Virus record (IMG/VR): IMGVR_UViG_3300048927_000767
Coordinates: 1 to 41,094 of that record
Source: a virus
Strand: one strand, 5' to 3'
DNA length: 41,094 bases
Shown: piece after piece, positions 7,848 to 15,515 of the stretch
Position numbering within the stretch: the stretch's first letter is position 1
Layout: each line of letters opens with the position of its first letter
The notes under the pieces: model-generated
Databases searched by the model: none
Told to the model about the DNA's origin: nothing
Seen by the model: the letters and a program-made list of their open reading frames with translations, nothing else
Made by a program: the position numbers and the translations under genes

Positions 7848-8636
7848 TCACAAGGTCACAGCGATGGCATTGCCATATTCGTCAACAAGAATGACCCCGT
7901 CTTCTGGAGAAAGGGCCGCGAGATTTATCCACGGCTCCAGCACGACCTGTGTCCAGGCCGGTGCCATTTGCCGTAAAAGGCAGAGAATTCTTTCAGCCTC
8001 ACCAATCGAGAAAAGTGGGTCATAGCCGCACTCACCAACACCACATTCGAAGTAGCTGAAAGCAGCGCCATTGATGCGCACGATCCAGTAAGTTTCCTCG
8101 ATGTAAGAGCCGGTCGTATGCTCGCCGCCGCACTCGGAGAAACCGCACTCGAACATAGCCGGCTCCTCGATTTCGATTTCGAAACCGTAATCTGCGGCCA
8201 GCTGTACGAAGTCTTCAGGGTGCGTTACCCCTTCGGCCCTCACCTTTCGCTCAAGCGCCGTCATGCGTTGCGCGGTGGTTTGTTCCGCATCTGCAAAGCA
8301 AGGCTCCGGCAGGCCGTAATCATTCTCCCATTCGGGTAGAAGCTCACTTACGCCCTGCAGGCTGGCCTCACGCATCAGCCGCCACGCACGCGCATAAAGC
8401 CATTCAAAATCGGAAATCAGCACCCGTGTGAAGCGCGCCAGATTACTGGTCAGCGACATCGCCTGCCCGTCCGGCGTTCCCCATGCAGGACCACTCGGCC
8501 AGAAAGATAACGTGGCTGAAATCAGGTCGTCATTGCTGGGCGCACTCAAGGCGTCGTGCGGATCCGCCATGGTTAGCTTGGCATAACGCTCCCGCCCCGA
8601 TCGCGTGACCGTGTTGAAAGCTGGATCACGCGCCAT
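7848..8636 (-). CDS. baseplate/tail protein, Mu gp48 (DUF2313) family
   Basis: A 262-residue protein. The core L-S-F-W-P-S-G-P-A-W-G near 43-53, followed by a helical segment and L-P-E-W-E-N-D-Y-G-L-P near 99-109, is the DUF2313/Mu gp48 (P2 gpI-like) pattern. A Cys-containing repeat F-E-C-G occurs twice at about 160-205. The ATG at 8636 has GGAG at eight bases and overlaps the gpJ-like gene by 11 bases; an internal ATG at 8570 lacks such a site. The protein normally attaches between baseplate wedge and fibres. Confidence 0.8.
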   Translation of the reverse strand: MARDPAFNTVTRSGRERYAKLTMADPHDALSAPSNDDLISATLSFWPSGPAWGTPDGQAMSLTSNLARFTRVLISDFEWLYARAWRLMREASLQGVSELLPEWENDYGLPEPCFADAEQTTAQRMTALERKVRAEGVTHPEDFVQLAADYGFEIEIEEPAMFECGFSECGGEHTTGSYIEETYWIVRINGAAFSYFECGVGECGYDPLFSIGEAERILCLLRQMAPAWTQVVLEPWINLAALSPEDGVILVDEYGNAIAVTL

Positions 8637-9708
8637 AGGTCACCACTCCCGGCACAGGGAATTGCCCGTTAGTCAGAACAATATCGTCGAGTGGCCACGC
8701 CAACACATGCCGATCTTCACCGGTCGCTTGTGAAATGGCTTCCCCGATCCATGAGCGGGACAGTGTGAAGGTGTCGCCCTCGATACCGGGCCTGCACCGT
8801 TCCAGATACATCGCGGCAAGGCTTGTGTTTATCGCCTCACGAACCTCGGTCGTGTCGTTAGCCAACCGGTGGACTTCAACATCGATCGGCAATGGCGTCG
8901 GCGCGATCGCTACACTGTCATCGATCCGAATAAGCCGCTCGGCATCGATTGCCGCCTGCACAACCACAACATCGCCTGCCGTCGGAATACCGTTCGGCCT
9001 GCCCTCAAACAGAAAAAACAGCGCCAGATATCCCGGAGCAAGCGGACGGCGAAACGCCCACACCTTGAACACACCGGGAACCGAAAGAGCCACGGTTTCG
9101 TAATCCGTCAACCTGCCGCCAGATCGCGGATTACGTTTGCGGTGCAATGCGCGTGCGCGAAGATTATCATCATCCTCAACATCAGCACCGCCACCAAGGC
9201 CCGCTGCACCAACCGTCGCCTCTTCACCAATCGAAGGCCACAGCACCGGATCTGCAAGTGTCAGAATGCCGTCAGCATCACGATTGGTGTTGGCACCGGT
9301 TGGCTCGGCCTTCACCTGAAGAACAAGCACACCCAACGGCGAAGCTGTTGCAGGTGCCGTGCTAACGTAGGTTATGCCGCCAGACACAAAGCGGATGCCC
9401 GCCGCGTAGGTGACGTTTGCAGCTGCCGATGCAGATATCGTTCCGGATGCCCCGGAAGCGCCCTTACGGAATATGCCGATATCACTTGCATGCAGCGCCA
9501 GAAAACGGCCGGTCGCGGTGGAAAGGAACAGCTGCTTTGTCAGCCAGGCCATGCGCAGTTCGAATTCGTGACTGATACCGGCCAAAACCTTGGCAACGAC
9601 AGTCACGAAGTTGGTGTTGAGCGCAGCATCCGTGCCCTTCATATACTGGCGGAATGCGCCGCGTGTGCGCGCGGAAATGTCAGCCAGCGAGCGGATTGTC
9701 CACGCCAT
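8626..9708 (-). CDS. baseplate wedge protein, gpJ/Mu gp47 family
   Basis: A 360-residue baseplate J-like protein. It starts with R-S-L-A-D-I-S-A-R-T-R-G-A-F and has the central Gly-rich G-G-G-A-D-V-E-D-D-D-N-L-R-A-R motif near 172-186, followed by R-K-R-N-P-R-S-G-G-R-L-T-D-Y, which is typical of gpJ proteins. It is the main wedge component in contractile-tail phages. Overlaps the upstream gp46-like gene by 29 bases, and its neighbours are in exact Mu order. Confidence 0.88.
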   Translation of the reverse strand: MAWTIRSLADISARTRGAFRQYMKGTDAALNTNFVTVVAKVLAGISHEFELRMAWLTKQLFLSTATGRFLALHASDIGIFRKGASGASGTISASAAANVTYAAGIRFVSGGITYVSTAPATASPLGVLVLQVKAEPTGANTNRDADGILTLADPVLWPSIGEEATVGAAGLGGGADVEDDDNLRARALHRKRNPRSGGRLTDYETVALSVPGVFKVWAFRRPLAPGYLALFFLFEGRPNGIPTAGDVVVVQAAIDAERLIRIDDSVAIAPTPLPIDVEVHRLANDTTEVREAINTSLAAMYLERCRPGIEGDTFTLSRSWIGEAISQATGEDRHVLAWPLDDIVLTNGQFPVPGVVTYGA

Positions 9709-10216
9709 CTATCTGCCTCCATAGCAATTCGTATCTTTTGTCAAAAGTGACTTCGCCGTTTCGCCCGTAGATCGTGACAGCGAGATCGAGGCGACTGTTT
9801 GCGCGGTCCGCTACGGCGGCGACATCGATGCGGGCAACAGCACTTTGCGAGAGGAGCGGCTGCAGCGCCTCACGCGCATAATCCTGCGCCTCAATCTCTA
9901 CGCCGTCAGTAAGAGCGCTGCGCCTCAACAGCCACAAGCGCGAACCGATCGGCTGCTCACCATCCATCACATCGAAACTGTCACCAAACCAGCCACGGTT
10001 ATCATCGCCGTCGCGCAGCTCGCTTTGCTCGACACGCGCATCGGTCATCAGATGGATGAGAACCTGCGTTGCAAGACCCTGCTCTGCCCGAAGATCTCCG
10101 GGTGCATCCGGATGCGTCAGCGGATTGATTGCGAGGTCACCAACGACGCCGTCCCATATGAGATCAGGCGCGCGGTAAGGCTCCTCGGCGTCATCGACCG
10201 GAATGATTTTCAACAA
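9680..10216 (-). CDS. baseplate wedge protein, Mu gp46 family (gpW/gp25-like role)
   Basis: A 178-residue protein with the gp46 pattern: D-L-A-I-N near 28-32 and the polar L-R-D-G-D-D-N-R-G-W-F-G-D near 67-79, a hallmark of Mu gp46. Its C-terminus R-Y-E-L-L-W fits this family. The start appears to be TTG (10214-10216, or the next codon, also TTG) with AGG about eight bases upstream; no ATG is available at a sensible position. It lies between the spike (gp45) and the gpJ-like gene. Confidence 0.8.
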   Translation of the reverse strand: MLKIIPVDDAEEPYRAPDLIWDGVVGDLAINPLTHPDAPGDLRAEQGLATQVLIHLMTDARVEQSELRDGDDNRGWFGDSFDVMDGEQPIGSRLWLLRRSALTDGVEIEAQDYAREALQPLLSQSAVARIDVAAVADRANSRLDLAVTIYGRNGEVTFDKRYELLWRQIDGVDNPLAG

Positions 10217-10227
10217 GATTGAAACCT

Positions 10228-10686
10228 TTAAACTGGTTCGGCAGTCTGCGATGAACCGGTCACGACACCGCCATGGCGGTGGGTATCGCCGATGTCCTTG
10301 CCGTTATGGGTGATCCGACCACCGGTGATTTCGATGCCTGAAGGCGATATCACCATGACAACATCTCCAGATTTGAGGCGCATACTCGTTCCGACCAGAC
10401 TGATAATGTTGCCGCTGGCGTCATAAATCGCCGTGCCACCGCCAGGAATATTCTGTGGCCGGTGCGACGGATGCTCACCACCGATTACATAGGCCTGATC
10501 AGGGTCATCATTCGGGGAAATCAACAGCGCCTTGGCACCCTTGACCGGCATCGACATAAAACCATGAGACTCGATACGGTGGACACGGGTGTATCCATCC
10601 TTGAACATTCCGCGACCTGAAACGAACTGTTGGCCACCACGCTCGACATTGTCGCCATCAAGTTCAATGCGCTTGCCGGACATCAT
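10228..10686 (-). CDS. baseplate spike/assembly protein, Mu gp45 (gpV) family
   Basis: A 152-residue protein with an OB-fold-like N-terminal half and a beta-helical C-terminal half. The C-terminus carries D-T-H-R-H-G-G (about 136-142), the H-x-H motif that binds iron at the tip of contractile phage spikes (known for P2 gpV and phi92). The stop-start overlap with the gene upstream is four bases. It would form the membrane-piercing needle at the tube end. Confidence 0.85.
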   Translation of the reverse strand: MMSGKRIELDGDNVERGGQQFVSGRGMFKDGYTRVHRIESHGFMSMPVKGAKALLISPNDDPDQAYVIGGEHPSHRPQNIPGGGTAIYDASGNIISLVGTSMRLKSGDVVMVISPSGIEITGGRITHNGKDIGDTHRHGGVVTGSSQTAEPV

Positions 10687-11735
10687 TCATCCTCATATTC
10701 GACATTGATCTTTCCGGGCGCGCTGTAAGCCTTCGACGATTTACCGCGGGGATTTTCACCACCGAGAGCGCGGGGATCTGCCAGCGTCAGCGTTGCGGTG
10801 GTTCCTGCGCTGTCACCAGCGGTTTCCTGCGAGAGCGATACAGACTTGATCACCATCATGCCCTTGATGCCGATCCAGTCATCCTCAACGTAAACCAGCC
10901 AGTTGCGAGACCAGATCTTTCCGCCCGCATCGCGCCATCCGGTAACTGTAATGGTTGCTGTCGCGCTGTTGCCAACGCCGCGCTTCACCGCCCAGTCAGC
11001 CCGCTTTCTCAACCGATCGAGCGTGGTTTCACCTTCATGCGGAATGATCAGCGTGCGAGACCGGGAAACTCCCTTGTCGCTGGCAGTCGTTTCGCCACGC
11101 AGCTGCTGCTTGGCTGTGCCGTCAGTCGCCTGACCACGAACCCGCACCTTGCTGTAGCGACCACGTTCGGTCAGTTGCGATGAAGCGCTTTCGATGTTCT
11201 TACCGAAATACAGACCACCCTTATGAGTGCCTTCCGGCTTGGTTGCCAGTTTCAGCTTGCCTTCCGGCGTGTCGTAGATAAGGACGCCGCGTCCACGCGC
11301 ACGACGCTCCAGTGTTGAGAACAAGGTTTCACCGGTTCTCAGTTTGTGGCGAGGCTCGATTGGCAGAGAGCCATCACTTTCAATGCCGATACCGGCACTG
11401 TCAAATTCCTTGGCAATCGCAGCGAGATCCTTGTCCAGCACTTCACCGGACGCATGCTCAACCGAACATTCTGTTGCATCAACCGTGCGCGAGCACACCG
11501 AAACCGACAGTGATCGACCTGTGGCATTGTGCGCCGGGCTGACATCCCGCACTTGGCCCGTAAGCAGCAGATCATCGCCAGCCTTGATTGTAACTTTTTG
11601 ACCCGGTGAAACCGGCACACCATTGCCGGTAATGACTAGGTCGAGACTGGCGGTGCGTACCGCCTCTTCTGCCGAGCTGTCGATCGTGATCGACTTGTAA
11701 GGTGGCAGGCCATCAATAGTCAGCGTCTCAAACAT
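10683..11735 (-). CDS. baseplate hub protein, Mu gp44/gpP (gpD) family
   Basis: A 350-residue hub protein. An N-terminal beta-barrel-like part (S-P-G-Q-K-V-T-I-K-A-G-D near 43-54), then a central helix-beta region with S-T-L-E-R-R-A-R-G-R-G-V-L-I-Y near 140-154 and a C-terminal barrel (E-D-D-W-I-G-I-K-G near 284-292) match the gpP/late control gpD-type hub. It forms the ring between tube and spike. It lies in Mu order between gp43-like and gp45-like genes. Confidence 0.85.
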   Translation of the reverse strand: MFETLTIDGLPPYKSITIDSSAEEAVRTASLDLVITGNGVPVSPGQKVTIKAGDDLLLTGQVRDVSPAHNATGRSLSVSVCSRTVDATECSVEHASGEVLDKDLAAIAKEFDSAGIGIESDGSLPIEPRHKLRTGETLFSTLERRARGRGVLIYDTPEGKLKLATKPEGTHKGGLYFGKNIESASSQLTERGRYSKVRVRGQATDGTAKQQLRGETTASDKGVSRSRTLIIPHEGETTLDRLRKRADWAVKRGVGNSATATITVTGWRDAGGKIWSRNWLVYVEDDWIGIKGMMVIKSVSLSQETAGDSAGTTATLTLADPRALGGENPRGKSSKAYSAPGKINVEYEDE

Positions 11736-11743
11736 GGAAACCT

Positions 11744-12376
11744 TCAGGATGCCAAGGCATCAAATGTGGTTGGCATCACCAGTGACGTGGCAGCACCCGC
11801 TATATCGACCATGCCTTGAGCGCGCTTCGCATCTCCATAAAGCTGGTAAGCCAATACCGTCGAAGGCAGCGAAATGCCGGTTCGAACATTGACAATCGGC
11901 GCAGCATTCGCGGCGATATCGGAAATCACCCGTACAGAAATCGCAACGATCGACGACAGCCAGGCGTAAAGATCCGCACCGTCACCGCCGAGACTGGAAG
12001 CAGCAGACAATCCTGCATCACCAGCCTCGGACACGCGAGAGCGTATCCGCCGTGCCTCCGGTCGGGATGGCCATGTTATCCGTCCACCGGCAATCGAAAG
12101 CGCAAGCGCCTGCATGATGCTGCAGACGGAAAGCGTGTTACCAGTGACGACGGGCAGCAATGCGAGTTGATCAAAATGAGCGGGCGCACTGGCATTCTCT
12201 GCAACTACACGCATCAGGTCGAGCACCTCCGGCGCAAAGTCTTCCGCCGTCAGTTTGGCCGCGATTACAACGCGCGTTGTGATGTCAGCCAGATCCTCTT
12301 CATCAACAACGATGGAGGCTGACAGATCAGATATCCAGTTGAGTATGATTTGCCTGTCAGCAGCCATGCGGTTCAC
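11744..12376 (-). CDS. gp43-like protein, C-terminal partner
   Basis: A 210-residue largely helical protein. In Mu the corresponding place is taken by the C-terminal half of gp43 (the N protein, about 490 residues). Here the N-terminal DNA-circularisation-type domain is a separate gene directly upstream (12373-12834), overlapping by four bases. I therefore read this as the second half of a split or compact gp43. It may contact the tape measure or hub; nothing in the sequence gives a direct function. Confidence 0.6.
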   Translation of the reverse strand: MNRMAADRQIILNWISDLSASIVVDEEDLADITTRVVIAAKLTAEDFAPEVLDLMRVVAENASAPAHFDQLALLPVVTGNTLSVCSIMQALALSIAGGRITWPSRPEARRIRSRVSEAGDAGLSAASSLGGDGADLYAWLSSIVAISVRVISDIAANAAPIVNVRTGISLPSTVLAYQLYGDAKRAQGMVDIAGAATSLVMPTTFDALAS

Positions 12377-12834
12377 CGAAAGAAGGAAGCCATTTGTGAT
12401 GCGGCAGCAATAAAGGCATTGCTGACCGCAACGCTGATATCTGCCGGTGAAAGAACAGCCCCGGCATTAATCTGCCAAGGGATAAAGTTTGCATCAAAGG
12501 CGATGTAACCGGCCCGATCTTTTGTGCGGCTGCGGCGGAAAGTGGCGCAGGTCGCCATCATTCCACCGTCCATTGGCAGAACCAACCGGCCCGCACCTTC
12601 GGCAAGGCAAACAGTTTGTAGTGCGAGCGCCTGTGCATCAGCAAGGTCACTGACCAGATAGGCTGTCACGTCAAACTGTGGCGTCAGCAGTCCAAGCTCT
12701 TCCAGCTCGGTTACCCGGCCACCAGCCTTTTCATGCAGCGCCAATCTTTTGCCGCCGCTGAAATCATCCCAGTCGACCCAGAAGGGAACGCCGCGATAAC
12801 TGGCGCGGCGCAATGTCTTTTTCCAGTCTCTCAT
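12373..12834 (-). CDS. DNA-circularisation N-terminal domain protein (Mu gp43 N-terminal part)
   Basis: A 153-residue protein with the family opening W-K-K-T-L-R-R-A-S-Y-R-G-V-P-F near 3-17, then L-H-E-K-A-G-G and E-E-L-G-L near 32-48, the pattern of the DNA_circ_N domain. Despite the historic name the protein acts in tail/baseplate assembly in Mu. It ends after the N-terminal domain; the following overlapping gene 11744-12376 probably supplies the rest. Upstream lies the tape measure gene, 12 bases away. Confidence 0.75.
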   Translation of the reverse strand: MRDWKKTLRRASYRGVPFWVDWDDFSGGKRLALHEKAGGRVTELEELGLLTPQFDVTAYLVSDLADAQALALQTVCLAEGAGRLVLPMDGGMMATCATFRRSRTKDRAGYIAFDANFIPWQINAGAVLSPADISVAVSNAFIAAASQMASFFR

Positions 12835-12846
12835 GACAAAGAACCC

Positions 12847-14703
12847 TTAGAAACTGCCACCCGGCGTATTGGCCGAAGGTGGCATCGAGCGGCCCCGATC
12901 GGCATTGACTGGCCTTCCTTGAGACGCAGCACCCAAAGCTGCATTGGCGGTATTAAAGCGGCTGGCGGCATCTGCGAGTTTTTGCGCCGCAGCCATGATT
13001 TGCGCACCGACATCGACACCTGCCACCTTCAGGAAGGCTGCACTCTCTTCCACCGCCTTGCCAGCATCCCGTCCACCGTCAGCAACCGCCTGACCGGCTT
13101 CTGTGCCCCGCTCTTTCAGGCTGTCGATTTCGATCTTGAGAGCATTTTTCCACTCATCCTTCGTCGGCATGGAAATCGGAATGGATGCGACACCGGCCAT
13201 CGGTGGCGCTTGCGGTATGTTTCGCGCCTGCAGCTCGGCGGGAAGTCCACCGGGTAATGTCGGCAACGAAGGCAGAGGTATCGGCTTTTGTCCTGGCACA
13301 GGTATCTGGCCGGTACCACCGCCCGGAAACTCCGCATTCGGTGGTTTCCATCCCGCAGGTGTATTCGGCCCTTGCTGGAATTTCTTGAGAAACTCCGGAT
13401 CGTTCAGACCGCCCTCGTACGCCAACTGGTCGCTGCCTTCACCGCGCGACCAGTAACCCAAAGGCATGTTTTTCAGCATCCATGTCTCTATTTCCCAATA
13501 GGACATGCCACGCTTTTCGAGGCCTTTTCGAACGGCCTGACCGTAGTCGACATCTTCCGTGACTGCATCCATGGTTGCGGTAGCAGGCTTGGCAACAGCA
13601 CCGCCGATGCTGGTCCACATCTTGCTCCAGCTATTCGACATGCGGTCGATACTAGCCTGCGTGTCACCGAGAACACGATTGAGGTCACGGAAAACAACGC
13701 CGTCGACCTCAGCACCATTCACCGTTTTGAGGAACTTCTGCAGGCTCTCTTCCGAGGTGATCAGAGACTGCATGCCAAGGCGGAACTCTTGGTCAGAGAA
13801 CAGCAGCGGCAACTTGGAGAGGTCGCCCTTCATGGCCTCTTTCGAGATCCGAACGAAAGCGGTTACCGCATCCTCACCTGCCTTTTGGGCCGCCTGCAGT
13901 TCTTTCCGGAGGTTGACGCCAAACTTGGCAAACTTGTTGGCCGTTTCCTCAGAATACATCTTGCCGAAAATGTTCTGCGCCTGGGTGGCAGCTGCCGACG
14001 CGTCGCCGGTATCTTCACGGATCGTCTGCAGGATTGCGACAAGCCGCTTCAAACCATCTTCGCCCTCATAACCAAGGCTGGCGAAACTGTTGGCCAGACC
14101 GGGAATATACTGCGCCATATCCTTCAGTTCGAACTGACCGGCTTTGCCGCCCATGACCATGATGTCAAAGGCACGCTGCAACTGGTTCGCCTCAATCTTG
14201 AGGGCAGATGCCGCTTTCAGGCCGGTATTGGCAATGTCTGTTGTTGCAGCGCCGGATGCCTGCGCTGTGGCAAGCACTGAAGGAAGGAACGCCAGCGCCT
14301 CCTCCAGAGATTGACCGGACGCTACAAGCGTATCAAGCGCCTCGATGGCAGGCGCAACGCTTTCATATCCAAGTTCCTTGGTGATGCGCTGCGCCTCTTC
14401 AAAGGCGCGTTTGGTCTGGTCGGCAGAGGCATCGGCAGTCACGCCGATGCGGGTCATCTGCCGTTCCAGAGCCGCGAAGTCGGTCAGCGCTGCCTTGGCA
14501 CCATACGCAATCGCCGCTGGAGCTGCGTATCGGGCAATGGTCGCAAAGGCTGCTGCCGATGTGCGGGCCATAATGCCCTGCTGCCGATTAAGAGCAGCTG
14601 CACGTTTGTTGATTTGCTCCATCTTGCCAGCAACGTTTTTCAGGACATTGCCAGTCCGATCGACAGCAGAGATCCGCAGTCTGGCTTCGACTTCACGTGT
14701 CAT
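12847..14703 (-). CDS. tail tape measure protein
   Basis: A 618-residue protein with a helical N-terminus, an Ala-rich TP901-type core (about 60-350: F-A-A-L-E-R-Q-M-T-R-I-G-V-T-A near 91-105 is characteristic), and a Pro/Gly-rich C-terminal third (about 440-520). Its length sets tail length, and 618 residues would imply a short-to-medium contractile tail. The ATG at 14701-14703 overlaps the stop of the frameshifted chaperone frame (TGA 14700-14702). Confidence 0.88.
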   Translation of the reverse strand: MTREVEARLRISAVDRTGNVLKNVAGKMEQINKRAAALNRQQGIMARTSAAAFATIARYAAPAAIAYGAKAALTDFAALERQMTRIGVTADASADQTKRAFEEAQRITKELGYESVAPAIEALDTLVASGQSLEEALAFLPSVLATAQASGAATTDIANTGLKAASALKIEANQLQRAFDIMVMGGKAGQFELKDMAQYIPGLANSFASLGYEGEDGLKRLVAILQTIREDTGDASAAATQAQNIFGKMYSEETANKFAKFGVNLRKELQAAQKAGEDAVTAFVRISKEAMKGDLSKLPLLFSDQEFRLGMQSLITSEESLQKFLKTVNGAEVDGVVFRDLNRVLGDTQASIDRMSNSWSKMWTSIGGAVAKPATATMDAVTEDVDYGQAVRKGLEKRGMSYWEIETWMLKNMPLGYWSRGEGSDQLAYEGGLNDPEFLKKFQQGPNTPAGWKPPNAEFPGGGTGQIPVPGQKPIPLPSLPTLPGGLPAELQARNIPQAPPMAGVASIPISMPTKDEWKNALKIEIDSLKERGTEAGQAVADGGRDAGKAVEESAAFLKVAGVDVGAQIMAAAQKLADAASRFNTANAALGAASQGRPVNADRGRSMPPSANTPGGSF

Positions 14704-15121
14704 TTATTTTTCCCGTCTACAAACCGCCGTGCCCACCAGGCGATCTGGCTCAGCGTCATTTCCTCTACTCTTGAGGCATCCCATCCGAGCCGGAAGACAA
14801 AGGCGTCGGCGGCGTCGAGACAGCCGGCTCTTCCCGAAAAAAACCGCACACCGCATTCTGCAGACGCAATGAGTCCACGGCGTTCAGAACGTGCAGATAT
14901 TCATAGCCGGGAGATACACAGATCCGCTGCAGATACTGGTCCACCCTCTCAGGGTAGACCAGAAAAGCCGCTCCGCCCGGAACTGGCTGCAACTCGCGCG
15001 GCTCACCAAAACCAGCAAGAAAAATTTCCTTGTAGGTAGGCTCACGCAGTTCAACTTCGCTGAACGTCTTTTCATCCGGGCCAGACGTGTACGACTTGGT
15101 AAGAGCGACCTTGACCGTCAT
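14700..15121 (-). CDS. tail assembly chaperone, long form by -1 frameshift
   Basis: The zero-frame product is 118 residues and ends at 14765. The codons for residues 94-95 and the preceding base form T-TTT-TTT (bases 14837-14843), a classic slippery heptamer. Slipping by -1 at that point opens a frame that runs 45 codons more (14837 to 14703) and stops at TGA 14700-14702, overlapping the tape measure ATG. The added tail contains D-A-A-D-A-F-V-F-R-L-G-W-D and E-M-T-L-S-Q-I-A-W-W-A, a convincing protein segment of the E'/GT type. The long product would have 140 residues. Both forms are normally needed to coat the tape measure before tube assembly. Confidence 0.75.
14765..15121 (-). CDS. tail assembly chaperone, short form (Mu gp41/P2 gpE type)
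   Basis: A 118-residue protein between tail tube and tape measure, the invariant site of tail assembly chaperones in phages with tape measures. It begins M-T-V-K-V-A-L-T-K-S and has L-R-E-P-T-Y-K-E-I near 25-33, like gpE/gp41 proteins that start with a beta strand and an R-x-P segment. The start overlaps the tube stop by four bases. Residues after about 95 are read only when the ribosome does not shift at 14837-14843. Confidence 0.8.
   Translation of the reverse strand: MTVKVALTKSYTSGPDEKTFSEVELREPTYKEIFLAGFGEPRELQPVPGGAAFLVYPERVDQYLQRICVSPGYEYLHVLNAVDSLRLQNAVCGFFREEPAVSTPPTPLSSGSDGMPQE
14837..14843 (-). promoter_or_regulatory. slippery heptamer for programmed -1 frameshift
   Basis: Seven T residues in the coding strand, in register T-TTT-TTT with the zero frame (Gly-Phe-Phe). 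The -1 frame downstream is open to the tape measure start. Conserved -1 frameshifting in this gene pair is established for many tailed phages; here it is deduced from sequence alone. Confidence 0.7.
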
Positions 15122-15489
15122 GTGTTGGTTTTCCGGTACGTTTCGTAATTCAGTACAGCGCCCGTCACTTCACCATTCATACGATTGACTGAAGGATCAC
15201 CCGAAATGAAAGCCTTGGTGAAGTAATGGGTTACGCCGGAAAAATCTTCGATCAGCGTACCATTGAAACGCTCACCCGACAGAAGAGCATCCAAGTCGAG
15301 CCCAGTATCAGCAAAGCTGATTTCGCATGTGCCTGGCTTAACAGTTGCCGCCCGATCAACACTGCCATCCTGGTTGGCAATCGGCTCGATCGATGTTCGG
15401 GATGGCGACATATTAACGTTCGCACGAAGCGCGATTAACGTGCCATTGGAAAGGCGGAGTGTCATCCGTCCGCCGTAATCATTGCTCAT
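15118..15489 (-). CDS. tail tube protein (Mu gp40/gpM type)
   Basis: A 123-residue beta-rich protein directly after the sheath gene. N-terminal N-D-Y-G-G-R and the following alternating pattern, with S-P-S-R-T-S-I-E-P-I-A-N-Q-D-G near 29-43, fit the Mu-type tail tube. It forms the inner conduit for DNA. It overlaps the chaperone gene by four bases and is 26 bases after the sheath gene. Confidence 0.82.
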   Translation of the reverse strand: MSNDYGGRMTLRLSNGTLIALRANVNMSPSRTSIEPIANQDGSVDRAATVKPGTCEISFADTGLDLDALLSGERFNGTLIEDFSGVTHYFTKAFISGDPSVNRMNGEVTGAVLNYETYRKTNT

Positions 15490-15515
15490 GGATCAATCCT
15501 TTCGTGAGCGACCGC

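Noticed and set aside
13288-14280. 330-codon rightward open frame opposite the tape measure gene
   Set aside because: Shadow of a recognised tape measure gene; no ribosome-binding site or domain.
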